A DNA stretch of 33,849 bases from an uncultured Alistipes sp. (GCA_958449275.1 CAUDHE010000018.1:1-33849), one strand, 5' to 3'; shown: positions 25,222 through 32,740, counted from the first letter of the stretch. Notes: generated by a model from the sequence alone, not told the origin. A program made the numbers and translations.

Positions 25222-25701
25222 TTAGTTTTTGACGAGTTGTTCGACATGTATCGTAAGCGTCAGTTGTTCGCTCTGCGGGGCTCGTCGGGCCTTTATGCGC
25301 CATGCGGCAGCGCGTACGGCGCATTGCGTCGCTTCGGTCTCTATTCGGTGCAGTGCCCGCAGCGTCTCGGCGAACTCTCCCGTGAACTCTATTTCGGCGG
25401 TGTGCAGAGCCGTTGTTCCCTGCCGCTCCGTGACTACGGGCGCGTATCCCGTTATTGCGGCGTCCTGCCGCGCGTAATCGAGTATGCGTCCCGACGATAC
25501 GATGTCGTCGCCGAAGGCTGCGGGCGGCGTGGCGCCGATGCCGGTATGCTCGGGCATGGTAGCCGTTATGTCGCGCATTCTGAGGCATTCCGCTGCGGCC
25601 CGTACCGTGTCGCGCAGGGCGTAACGCCATGCCGCCGCGGGCAGCAGCAGGAGCAGCGAGACTGTCATGGCGAGGCCGCGGTATGCGTATGGCAGTTTCA
25701 T
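25222..25701 (-). CDS. GspM/PilO-like inner-membrane protein
   Basis: A 159-residue protein with one N-terminal TM (about 10-27: LAMTVSLLLLLPAAAW) and a periplasmic alpha/beta domain (TALHTAEIEFTGEFAETLRALHRIE) reminiscent of the ferredoxin-like domain of PilO/GspM. Sequence alone would not identify it; position directly after a GspL/PilN-like gene (ATGA overlap) and before a GspC/PilP-like gene gives the order N-O-P seen in type IV pilus alignment complexes. Confidence 0.75.
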   Translation of the reverse strand: MKLPYAYRGLAMTVSLLLLLPAAAWRYALRDTVRAAAECLRMRDITATMPEHTGIGATPPAAFGDDIVSSGRILDYARQDAAITGYAPVVTERQGTTALHTAEIEFTGEFAETLRALHRIETEATQCAVRAAAWRIKARRAPQSEQLTLTIHVEQLVKN

Positions 25702-26639
25702 AGGCGGATCTCGATTGTGAATTTCAGCACTCCTTCGTCGCGTGCCCTCTCGACCGATGCGAGGCTTACCGAACGGAATCCGCCCGCGGCGAGGTTTTCG
25801 ACGAATCTCGCCACCGATTCGGCCGAAGGCGATTCGCCCTTTACGATCGTCTCGCGCTCGCGGCGCAGCAGTCGTTTTCCCGCTTCCAACCGTTTGGCGG
25901 GCGGCTCTATCAGCAATTCCGTCAGTCTCACTTCGCTCGGGACCGATGCCGCTATTCTGTGGCCGAGCACGGCGTATGCGACGGGCGGCCTCGTGCCGAA
26001 TGCGCGTATCAGTGCGAGTTCCTTCGCGTCGTCGGCCTCGCGAAGCCTGTGATCCCTTTCACGGGCTTCGATCGTAGCGCGCAGCCTTTCGCGTTCGGCA
26101 TTTATCTCGGGCGACAGCATGGCGTTCGCCGCAAGCAGGATCATGAATGTCGCGAGCAACGGAATACGTATTCGTCGCACGACAGCCTGCAATATGGCCG
26201 AACTCACCTCCTCGGGCCGCAGAAGACTCCTTATGCTTGTCGAGGTGCGCAGCCGTCGGAAGTGAATCTCGGCGAGGCGAGGCAGTTCGTCGGCATTCGG
26301 CGCGCAGAACCATTCTGCGGGGACTATCCCCCGTTTCGCGAGATCGGATTTCAGTTCTGCGGTTCGTTCCCGTCGGAAAAACGATATCCGACCGTTCTCG
26401 CGGCTGCATACGAATGTTTCGCGGTCGGCCTCCACCCGACGGGCTATGTCGGAATTTTCGGGTTTGACTATCACTCCGCACCCGCACACGGCGATCATGA
26501 CCGCGCTTTTGTCGGAGGGCGGAATTTCGTGCGACAGCTCTCCGTTCGGGCCGAGGGCGGCGAGAGTGTACGCTCCCGCATCGTCGTACAGCACCACGAG
26601 GATCGTCGGTTTCGGGAATATGGTCTTCGGCAGGGTCAT
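25698..26639 (-). CDS. GspL/PilM-PilN-like inner-membrane protein
   Basis: A 313-residue protein. Residues 1-150 are cytoplasmic, with strands like TILVVLYDDAGAYTLAALG that could be a reduced actin-like (PilM/GspL) domain; a TM spans about 159-175 (IPLLATFMILLAANAML); then a charged coiled coil (ERERLRATIEARERDHRLRE, about 182-201) and a periplasmic ferredoxin-like domain follow. This is the GspL layout: cytoplasmic part that recruits GspE, one TM, periplasmic part pairing with GspM. The ATG overlaps the gspD stop by four bases, which decides this start over one 25 codons upstream. Confidence 0.8.
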   Translation of the reverse strand: MTLPKTIFPKPTILVVLYDDAGAYTLAALGPNGELSHEIPPSDKSAVMIAVCGCGVIVKPENSDIARRVEADRETFVCSRENGRISFFRRERTAELKSDLAKRGIVPAEWFCAPNADELPRLAEIHFRRLRTSTSIRSLLRPEEVSSAILQAVVRRIRIPLLATFMILLAANAMLSPEINAERERLRATIEARERDHRLREADDAKELALIRAFGTRPPVAYAVLGHRIAASVPSEVRLTELLIEPPAKRLEAGKRLLRRERETIVKGESPSAESVARFVENLAAGGFRSVSLASVERARDEGVLKFTIEIRL

Positions 26640-28546
26640 TCCACGACGGTTGGTTTGATGAATACGTTCAGCGACCTCTCGATCTTGTTTCGCTTCTCCT
26701 TGCCGAAGAACCATTTTATTACGGGTATGCGGGCCAGAAAGGGTATTCCTCTCGACGACTTTTCGAGACTGTTTCTGTCGAGTCCTCCGAGCAGTACCAT
26801 CTCCTCGTTGTTCACCTTCACTATCGACTTGAAACTTCTGGTGGCCGTGGCGGGCGGCGCGTTCTTCTCAGTTCGGTCGGTAAACTCGGTCTGACCGAAC
26901 TCTATTTCGAGCGTTATGTGTCCGTCTTTCGCGACGAACGGCGTGACCTTTACGGTCAGGTCGGCGTCGACCGATTTCCAAGTGTAGGATTCCGACTGTA
27001 TGGGGTTCTGGGTACCGTAGTAGTTGTTCTGTACTTCCTTGTAGTATTGCGTTTCGCCGCTTGTCAGCACCGCTTCGTGTCCGTTGAGGGTCGACAGCTT
27101 GGGGGTCGATTGCAACCTTATGGTTCCCTTCTCCTCCAGCGCGCGTAGGCTCAGGTAGAAATTCTGCGATACCTTTCCGAGGTTTACCGTTCCGCGTATG
27201 CGTTGCAGGAGATTGTTCACCGTGTTGGCTCCGAGAGTCATGTCTACTCCCTCGGAGAATGTTCCCGCGGTCGTCGCGGTCGACGAGCCTATGCCGCCTC
27301 CGATGCCTATTTCACGTATGTCGCTGCGCTGCACTTCGGCTATTATTATCTCCATCGTCACCAGCGGCACGGGCTTGTCTATTTCGCGCAGGAACGTTTC
27401 AGCCCGCGCTACGTCGCGTCGGTCGCCGCCCAGAATGAGCGCATTGAGATCGGGGAACGTCTTTATCTCGATACTCTCCTTTAGCGCCGAAGGTATTAGC
27501 TCCTCGACCTTCGACACCGATCGGTATTGCAACTCCACGATATCTGCCGACGCTAACCCGTCGGCGGCCGCCTCTCCGAATATCCATATTCCTCTCTCGA
27601 CGCAGAATGTGTATGCCGACCCTTTGAGCAGCACTCCTATCAGAGTCTCGAATTCGATGTCGTCGGCCCATATTCCCGCCGTCAGGCTTACGGGCGTTCT
27701 GAAGTAGTGGTTGAGCCCCATCTGTTCGCACAGATCGAGGATTATATCCTGCACGTCTCCTCTCGCTATGTGCGCCGTTATTCGGCCGAGCGAATCGGCC
27801 TTCAACTCGTTTTCGCGGAACTTCCGCTGTCTGTCGAACATCGGTGGAGGAGATGCGTTTGCATCCGCCGCCGCGTCGCGTATGCTCCACACGTCGCGGC
27901 CGTCGCGTACCGCGGCGAGTCCGTTAACCTCGCCGAGCGTCCGCAACGCCGCATCCAGAGGCATGTTTCTGACGAAGCCCGACACGCTTCGGTCGTACAG
28001 TCTTTCGGGCACGATTACGTTGCGCGATGTTATCGACGCTATTTTCCTGGCCACGTCGATCAGCTTCTCTCCCCTCAGATCGAACGACAGAGTCGAGTCG
28101 CGCCGTTCGAACTCTATGTCGGGATTAGGTTCGGGTGCCTCTGCCGCGGGCGCGGGGAATACCGATACGATGTTTCCTTCGATTTCGAGGTCCAGCCGAT
28201 ATTCGCGACACAGGAACCGAAGTATGTCGTCGACCCGAGTTCGGGCGAAGTTGCACGCTACGGCCGTCTGTTCGACGCTGCGGACGCTCATGTTTACGCC
28301 GCTCGCGCGAGCCAGGTTGCGCAACAGCTCTCCGAGCGACAATCGTCCCGAGGTTATGTCGACTTCGCGGGACAGCGATGCGTCGCGCAGGGCGAGAGTC
28401 TCCAGTTTTTTGTCTATGGCGGCCATTCGCGCCGAGTCGGCTTCGAGGATTATCGATACCGAATCCTGCGCCGCGACGGTATGTCGTGCGACGGCGTGTG
28501 CGCCCGCGAGGAGCAGAAAGGCTATGGTGATCGTTATTCGTTTCAT
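26636..28546 (-). CDS. gspD: Secretin (GspD/PilQ-like outer-membrane channel)
   Basis: A 636-residue protein with a Sec signal peptide (MKRITITIAFLLLAGAHAVA). The periplasmic part contains up to three STN/N-domain-like modules (about 60-125, 145-220, 240-320), then an N-domain (SVSKVEELIPSALKE...ALILGG, about 335-385), and the secretin core from about 390: PLVTMEIIIAEVQRSDIREI, LQSTPKLSTLNGHEAVLTSG, and the signature VLLGGLDR...GIPFLARIPVIKWFFG. It forms the multimeric outer-membrane gate. No lipobox and no GspS pilotin are seen, so its targeting is open. It is five bases behind gspE and overlaps the next gene by 4 bp. Confidence 0.95.
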   Translation of the reverse strand: MKRITITIAFLLLAGAHAVARHTVAAQDSVSIILEADSARMAAIDKKLETLALRDASLSREVDITSGRLSLGELLRNLARASGVNMSVRSVEQTAVACNFARTRVDDILRFLCREYRLDLEIEGNIVSVFPAPAAEAPEPNPDIEFERRDSTLSFDLRGEKLIDVARKIASITSRNVIVPERLYDRSVSGFVRNMPLDAALRTLGEVNGLAAVRDGRDVWSIRDAAADANASPPPMFDRQRKFRENELKADSLGRITAHIARGDVQDIILDLCEQMGLNHYFRTPVSLTAGIWADDIEFETLIGVLLKGSAYTFCVERGIWIFGEAAADGLASADIVELQYRSVSKVEELIPSALKESIEIKTFPDLNALILGGDRRDVARAETFLREIDKPVPLVTMEIIIAEVQRSDIREIGIGGGIGSSTATTAGTFSEGVDMTLGANTVNNLLQRIRGTVNLGKVSQNFYLSLRALEEKGTIRLQSTPKLSTLNGHEAVLTSGETQYYKEVQNNYYGTQNPIQSESYTWKSVDADLTVKVTPFVAKDGHITLEIEFGQTEFTDRTEKNAPPATATRSFKSIVKVNNEEMVLLGGLDRNSLEKSSRGIPFLARIPVIKWFFGKEKRNKIERSLNVFIKPTVVE

Positions 28547-28550
28547 CGGG

Positions 28551-29954
28551 TCAACAGTTTAATAAAGGCATCAGCTCTTCGACGGAAGTCAGTCCGCGGC
28601 GGAAGAGATCGGTTACGGCATCTTTCAACGAAGTTATTCCGCGCTCGGCCAGCAGCGGCGTTATGTCGGTCTCCTCACGTCGGATCGCTGCCGCCAATGT
28701 GTCGTCGACGGGTATCACCTCGTAGACGGCTCGTCGTCCCGAGTATCCCGTATAGTAGCAGTTCTCGCATCCCGAGGCCTCGAAATATTCCGTTACGCCC
28801 GTCGGTAGCGGCAGCGGCGTCTTGGCGGGGCGTTTGCAGTGCGGGCACAGAAGCCGCACGAGTCTTTGCGCGACGGTCATTACCAGAGTATTCGCCGTCA
28901 GGTAGGGGTGTACCCCCATGTCTGCGAGTCGCGTCGCGGCTCCCCATGCCGTGTTGGTGTGTATGGTCGAGAAGAGAAGGTGCCCCGTCAACGCCGATCG
29001 CACGGCCATCTGCGCGGTGTCGGGATCGCGCACCTCGCCGAGCATGATTATGTCGGGGTCCTGACGCAGGAACGTGCGCAGCGCGCTTCCGAATGTGAGT
29101 CCTATCTCCTCTTTCAGTTGCACCTGATTCACCCCTTCGAGGGTGTACTCCACCGGATCCTCGATGGTCAGTATGTTGTCGGTGGATGCATTCAGCCTGC
29201 GCAGGGTGGCGTATAGCGTGGTACTCTTTCCCGATCCCGTGGGGCCGCATATCAGAATCATTCCGAACGGCCGCCGTATGGCGTTGCAATAATCCTCGTA
29301 TTGTCGGTCCGACAAGCCGAGGTTGTCCAGTTCCAGCAGCTCGGCCCGTCTTGTCAGCAGGCGCATCACGATCTTTTCGCCGTGGATGGTCGGCAGCACC
29401 GATACCCGCACGTCGAATTTCGCCCCGTCGCTTCGGTAGCCTATGCGCCCGTCCTGCGGCCGCCGTTTCTCGGATATGTCGAGGTCGGAGAGTATCTTTA
29501 TTCGGTTGATGAGCGTTGCGTATCGCTCCTTTTCGATGACGTATCGTTCCGTCAGCTTGCCGTCGATGCGAAGCCGTATTCGGCATCGATCCTCGTAACG
29601 CTCGATGTGTATGTCGCTCGCTCCGTCGCGCAGCGCTTCGCCGATAAGCGAGTACGGAAATCCTTGTCTCGCCCCGATATCCGCCGTTCGGTTTTTCGGG
29701 GCATGTGCGCCTTCCGTGCGGTAGAATTGCAGCAGGAGACGTTGCAGATCGTTTTCCGCGACGGGCTCGATCTCCGCATGCCATCCGTAGATGACCGCCA
29801 GTTCCTCGCGTACGGAGGCGTAGTCTTTTGTCTCGCTTCCGTAAAAGCGCACAGTGTTTCCCTCGCGTCGGAACGGTACGAGGCGATATGCGGCGGCATC
29901 GGCGGCCGATAGCAGTTGCACTATTTCGGTTGGTATGTTGTCTATGGCAGCCAT
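28551..29954 (-). CDS. gspE: GspE/PilB-like secretion ATPase
   Basis: A 467-residue hexameric ATPase that powers pseudopilus assembly. An N-terminal MshEN/N1E-like region (about 15-75) precedes the GspE core: RRPQDGRIGYR, Walker A GPTGSGKSTTLYA (near 236), Asp box TIEDPVEYTLEG, Walker B DIIMLGEVRD (near 300), His box FSTIHTNTA, and a tetracysteine zinc motif CPHC...CENC (about 368-397). The zinc motif is typical of extension or secretion ATPases and absent from PilT retraction ATPases, so this is the assembly motor; no PilT is present in the window. The ATG at 29954 overlaps the prepilin peptidase gene by 13 bp; 29984 is an alternative. Confidence 0.95.
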   Translation of the reverse strand: MAAIDNIPTEIVQLLSAADAAAYRLVPFRREGNTVRFYGSETKDYASVREELAVIYGWHAEIEPVAENDLQRLLLQFYRTEGAHAPKNRTADIGARQGFPYSLIGEALRDGASDIHIERYEDRCRIRLRIDGKLTERYVIEKERYATLINRIKILSDLDISEKRRPQDGRIGYRSDGAKFDVRVSVLPTIHGEKIVMRLLTRRAELLELDNLGLSDRQYEDYCNAIRRPFGMILICGPTGSGKSTTLYATLRRLNASTDNILTIEDPVEYTLEGVNQVQLKEEIGLTFGSALRTFLRQDPDIIMLGEVRDPDTAQMAVRSALTGHLLFSTIHTNTAWGAATRLADMGVHPYLTANTLVMTVAQRLVRLLCPHCKRPAKTPLPLPTGVTEYFEASGCENCYYTGYSGRRAVYEVIPVDDTLAAAIRREETDITPLLAERGITSLKDAVTDLFRRGLTSVEELMPLLNC

Positions 29955-30421
29955 AGCATGCAGAATCGGATTACGGTGACGCATGTGAGGGTTACGGCCG
30001 TCATTCCCGCGAACGGGATGGTCCGTCGGCGTCTTCGGTTAATCGTTCGATACCAGATCAGCGACAGCGTTGCCGACGCGATAAGCAGTTTCAGTAAATC
30101 GGCGGGCGGAAACATCGGGCTGAGGGCGATCATGTAGCACCAGTCGCCTGCGCCGAATCCGTGCCGCAGACGTATTTGGCCTCGATACCTGAGGTGCATG
30201 TACGCGGCGAGGCATGTCATGAGCGCCGCCGCGAGTATGCATCCCGCGACGAGATGCCGCACGGCCGCGCGACACGACTCGGCATATGCTGCCGCAGCGG
30301 CGGTGGCGACGAATACGGCCGCAAGCGCGAGAACCGAAACCCTGCGTCGTCGGAAATCCGAGATGGCGACGGGGATCGACACCGCTGCGGGTATGAACCA
30401 TATAACGGCAGAGACGGACAT
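29942..30421 (-). CDS. Minimal A24-type prepilin peptidase
   Basis: A 159-residue polytopic protein, almost all hydrophobic. Two aspartates in the right setting mark a GxGD-type aspartyl protease: Asp22 in SDFRRRRVS, just after the first TM, and Asp93 in GFGAGDWCYM, the GxGD motif. The N-terminal methylase domain with four cysteines found in PilD/GspO is absent, so it should cut but may not N-methylate pseudopilins. This is the only candidate in the window for maturing the three prepilin-like proteins, and it sits between the major pseudopilin gene (4 bp away) and gspE. Confidence 0.83.
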   Translation of the reverse strand: MSVSAVIWFIPAAVSIPVAISDFRRRRVSVLALAAVFVATAAAAAYAESCRAAVRHLVAGCILAAALMTCLAAYMHLRYRGQIRLRHGFGAGDWCYMIALSPMFPPADLLKLLIASATLSLIWYRTINRRRRRTIPFAGMTAVTLTCVTVIRFCMLWLP

Positions 30422-30425
30422 GGGA

Positions 30426-30848
30426 TCAGTCTTTTATCGTTTCACGCAGATTCTTCTCCTCGTCGATCTCCCACACGTTGTACACGCCGTCGCCGTCGAA
30501 ATCGACCACGGCCGTTGCCGTGGCGCGGAATCCGTTCTCCGAAGCCTCGACGATCTCGATAAGATAATTGGCTTGTCCGCCGTCGGTCACGAGGCGCGGC
30601 TGTTCGAATCCCAGCTCCTCGATCGATGACGAGTAGCGCGAATACGTGTAGAAATTCGATTTCTGCAAGGTGTGCAGGTAGGTCAGTTGCTGTTGCGCCT
30701 CGGTGGCCTTTGCGCGCGATATCAGCGGCATGAGGTTAGGCAGGGCGATGAGCACCAGAATGCCGATGATGACCAGTACCACCAGCAGCTCCGAGAGCGA
30801 AAACGCGCGCGTCGGGCAGACGCGGAATCGATTGCGAAAGGCATTCAT
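30426..30848 (-). CDS. gspG: Major pseudopilin (GspG/PilA-like) with EF-hand-like loop
   Basis: A 140-residue type IV pilin-like protein, first in the operon. The leader MNAFRNRFRVCPTRA is followed by FSLSELLVVLVIIGILVLIA; cleavage would be after Ala15 (not Gly), with Glu20 at +5. The long helix is followed by a short aromatic-rich domain and, near the C-terminus, DFDGDGVYNVWE (residues 116-127), which fits the 12-residue EF-hand pattern DxDxDGxxxxxE. Calcium stabilises GspG C-termini in known type II systems, though by other ligands. First position and the strongest pilin match indicate the main fibre subunit. Confidence 0.9.
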   Translation of the reverse strand: MNAFRNRFRVCPTRAFSLSELLVVLVIIGILVLIALPNLMPLISRAKATEAQQQLTYLHTLQKSNFYTYSRYSSSIEELGFEQPRLVTDGGQANYLIEIVEASENGFRATATAVVDFDGDGVYNVWEIDEEKNLRETIKD

Positions 30849-30869
30849 AAGTCAGAGGGTTAGTTTTCG

Positions 30870-30877
30870 CAAAGATA
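30870..30877 (-). promoter_or_regulatory. Promoter -7 box of the secretion operon
   Basis: Read on the minus strand this is TATCTTTG, an exact TAnnTTTG match 22 bp before the gspG ATG. No good TTTG lies 19-21 bp upstream, so the -33 is weak and an activator may be needed. The next bases upstream contain two TCGCGA palindromes (30881-30898). Confidence 0.7.
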
Positions 30878-30921
30878 TGATCGCGAAAGCGCTCGCGACG
30901 CTTCGAACCCCCGAAATGCGA

Positions 30922-30942
30922 CATTACAAACGGGTTGTAATG
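30922..30942. promoter_or_regulatory. Inverted repeat, candidate operator
   Basis: Perfect 8-bp arms CATTACAA and TTGTAATG around ACGGG, about 45 bp upstream of the operon -7 box and pointing to a dimeric DNA-binding protein. The divergent HTH gene product is the obvious candidate, by position only. Confidence 0.5.
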
Positions 30943-31202
30943 CACTGATTGCCAGAGGGGATGTGCGAAAATAATCTTATCTCGACATTGCAGTTCGGCA
31001 AGTGTCTGATAATTAGCGGTGTGCGAAAACGGTGCGATTGGCCGATCGGGTTAATAATCATTAACTTGACGTAAAGAATCCTCGTATGTTCCCCCTTCCG
31101 CGTGCTCCGTAATCAATCATTGCGTGTCGTTCGACTGCCCGATTCGGTATTGCCGTACCCGATCGGAGAATCATATGTTATTAATCTTGAAAAACAATCG
31201 TA

Positions 31203-31787
31203 ATGGTACTTTTGATAATAATCGACATATTGTTTATGGCGACCCTGGCGGCGGCCGTGATTTGGGATTATCGGCGCCGTGTGAAGAACATCGCGGACGA
31301 ATCCGAGCACAGACTCGTGTATATAAGAACTTTGATCGATTCGGTATATACTTTCTACCGCAATCCCGAAAAACTTTTGCTGCGTATGAAAACGGAGATG
31401 ACCGCTGATAAACTGCTGCTTTACGGTGTCGTTCGCAGCAAGTGTACCGAGGCGTGCGATCCCGCTTTTAAGGTCAACGATGACGAAAAGTTGTTTTACC
31501 AGCTTTCTCTGGAGGGATTTTCGTCTCGGGAACTGTGCGTTCTCTTCAAGTTGAACAGTCTGAGCAGTGTGTATGTGAAACGCCATCGCATCAACAAGAA
31601 ACTCGGACGGGCATCGAGACTGATCGATTTCGTGGAGTCGGACGAGGTGCATGACGATAATAAAAAAAGTGCGAAAAACGGTGTCCTGCCATGTCGGGAT
31701 GAGTTGCTTGCCGTCGATGCGCCCGAAGTCGCGGAATGTAACGATGCCGCAGATGCCGAGAAGCGTAAGATAACGGTAGAGGCGTGA
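31203..31787 (+). CDS. Membrane-tethered HTH (LuxR-like) regulator, divergent from the secretion operon
   Basis: A 194-residue protein. An N-terminal TM (about 3-21: LLIIIDILFMATLAAAVIW) is followed by a basic stop-transfer RRRVK, a helical stretch (about 30-90), and a predicted helix-turn-helix at about 98-140: LFYQLSLEGFSSRELCVLFK, then SVYVKRHRINKKLG, which has the shape of LuxR/GerE-type HTHs found in Bacteroidota membrane regulators (start-recognising loop, then VxxxRxRIxKKL). The last 50 residues are acidic and likely disordered. It points away from the secretion operon across a gap with inverted repeats, so it may control that operon; this is inferred. I do not see a sensor domain other than the membrane helix. 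Confidence 0.78.
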   Translation: MVLLIIIDILFMATLAAAVIWDYRRRVKNIADESEHRLVYIRTLIDSVYTFYRNPEKLLLRMKTEMTADKLLLYGVVRSKCTEACDPAFKVNDDEKLFYQLSLEGFSSRELCVLFKLNSLSSVYVKRHRINKKLGRASRLIDFVESDEVHDDNKKSAKNGVLPCRDELLAVDAPEVAECNDAADAEKRKITVEA

Positions 31788-32356
31788 TGATGCGCGATTC
31801 GTTAGTCGTAGCCGTATCGATTTAATCGTGAGGCTGTTCGGCGTGTCGTGTGCCGCAAACGATTTTGCGATTGTTCGTCCGATTAGAGCGATCGTAAAAT
31901 CGTTGCGTCGGCCCGTTGCGTCTTTCGTTATGCGTATGGTTGGAATTGTGTTGTATATTATTGTATATATTGGCCGTTGAATGTGTATTGAATGTTGATT
32001 GTATGCAATTATTGATTGAGCTATTTGTATTATATGCTGAATATGATGTAGTCAAATGATGTAAAAAACTGCAGTTAACGGCTATTTAACGGCTGTGATT
32101 ACATAATTATATTGTATGGTATTTTCGTTAATCGATATCGATGCCGGTAGGTTTTTTCCGGCTATGATGAGATTAATTTCGGAAGACAGCAAGAACTATG
32201 TCAGTAGCAGTTTACGATGAAGCACGATGCTTTATTCCAGTTTTGTATTGTATTGATGCTGTTTGCTATTGAGTTTTACGGCTATTTTGTTGCTATTTGT
32301 GCTACTTGTTTGTATATTTTTTTGTGTGTTTGCTGTGATATATTGTATTTTCTTGT
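31788..32356. other. AT-rich gene-free stretch at the boundary to the RHS locus
   Basis: No credible ORF; the few open frames give Asn/Thr-rich low-complexity peptides. Base composition changes from GC-rich to strongly AT-rich within it, at about 31920. It contains the long hairpin at 31855-31906, a smaller GCCGG/CCGGC hairpin around 32142-32161, and T/G-rich low-complexity sequence at 32240-32420. Confidence 0.6.
31855..31906. repeat. Long imperfect inverted repeat
   Basis: GCAAACGATTTTGCGAT (31855-31871) pairs with ATCGTAAAATCGTTGC (31891-31906) with one bulged A and one mismatch, enclosing 19 nt. There is no T run after it on either strand, so a simple terminator is doubtful. It sits right at the compositional boundary and may be a recombination or integration scar, or a 3' UTR structure of the regulator gene. 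Confidence 0.6.
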
Positions 32357-32695
32357 TTATGCTGCATGATTATTGTATTGTTTTTCTTTATTTATTCGTA
32401 TTGTTGTATTATTTATTGATATGATAGTATTTAATATTGTATTTTGCGTGGGGCTGTAAAATAGGGCTTCATATCCCGCGCTCGTCTTGTATGTCCTGCC
32501 TCCGGCTGTTGTCGCACTTTCCAATGTAATATTGGAATTATTCCTGCTATATTTGAAAGAACCTATGTAGTCGAATCCTACGTTCGATCCGTTAGTTACC
32601 TTGTATTTAGTCCCGTCTGCCAAGTAAGTATATATTGCTTTGGTATTTGTGCCTTGCTTTATTATATTAGGCAAGTTAAGTAAATTATGTGTAAT
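32357..32695 (-). pseudogene. Orphan fragment of an RHS-repeat protein core
   Basis: A frame that opens directly after a stop codon with ITHNLLNLPNIIKQGTN and continues through YLADGTKYKV, GFDYIGSFKYSR, LESATTAGGR and KTSAGYEALF. This is the order of motifs found about 100 residues N-terminal of the terminal core in Bacteroidota RHS proteins (NLLNLP...Y.ADGTK...GS.KY...LESA...GGR...TSAGYE). After YEALFY the similarity stops and an AT-rich 30-residue tail follows. There is no plausible start, and a terminator abuts its 5' side, so it is a remnant, perhaps a displaced rhs 3' module. Confidence 0.75.
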
Positions 32696-32699
32696 TTAC

Positions 32700-32730
32700 A
32701 AAAAACTGCCTAATAAATTTAGGCAGTTTT
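32700..32730 (-). terminator. Rho-independent terminator behind the rhs / small-protein pair
   Basis: On the minus strand AAAACTGCCTA and TAGGCAGTTTT form an 11-bp perfect stem followed by six Ts. It is 11 bp after the stop of the 58-residue ORF and ends the transcript just before the orphan rhs fragment. Confidence 0.9.
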
Positions 32731-32740
32731 ATTATAAAAA

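Larger units (their letters stand above)
30849..31202. promoter_or_regulatory. Divergent regulatory gap between gspG and the HTH regulator
   Basis: A 354-bp gap with no ORF. It carries the operon -7 box, the TCGCGA pair, an 8-bp inverted repeat CATTACAA-ACGGG-TTGTAATG (30922-30942) and a 6-bp one GTTAAT-AATC-ATTAAC near 31050-31065. A weak plus-strand -7 candidate TATGTTCC (31086-31093) may serve the regulator. Long leaders are possible on both sides. Confidence 0.55.

Noticed and set aside
21700..30848. The cluster as a type IX secretion or gliding system, common in Bacteroidota.
   Set aside because: T9SS has no GspE/GspF, prepilins or secretin of this kind; the motifs here are T2SS/T4P.
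21700..30848. The cluster as a retractile twitching type IV pilus.
   Set aside because: No PilT-like retraction ATPase and a single short major pilin; not excluded if PilT is elsewhere, but a T2SS-like pseudopilus fits better.
31822..32055. A 77-codon minus-strand frame next to the rhs locus.
   Set aside because: Asn/Thr/Ser-rich low-complexity translation across the composition boundary; no start context and no homology seen.
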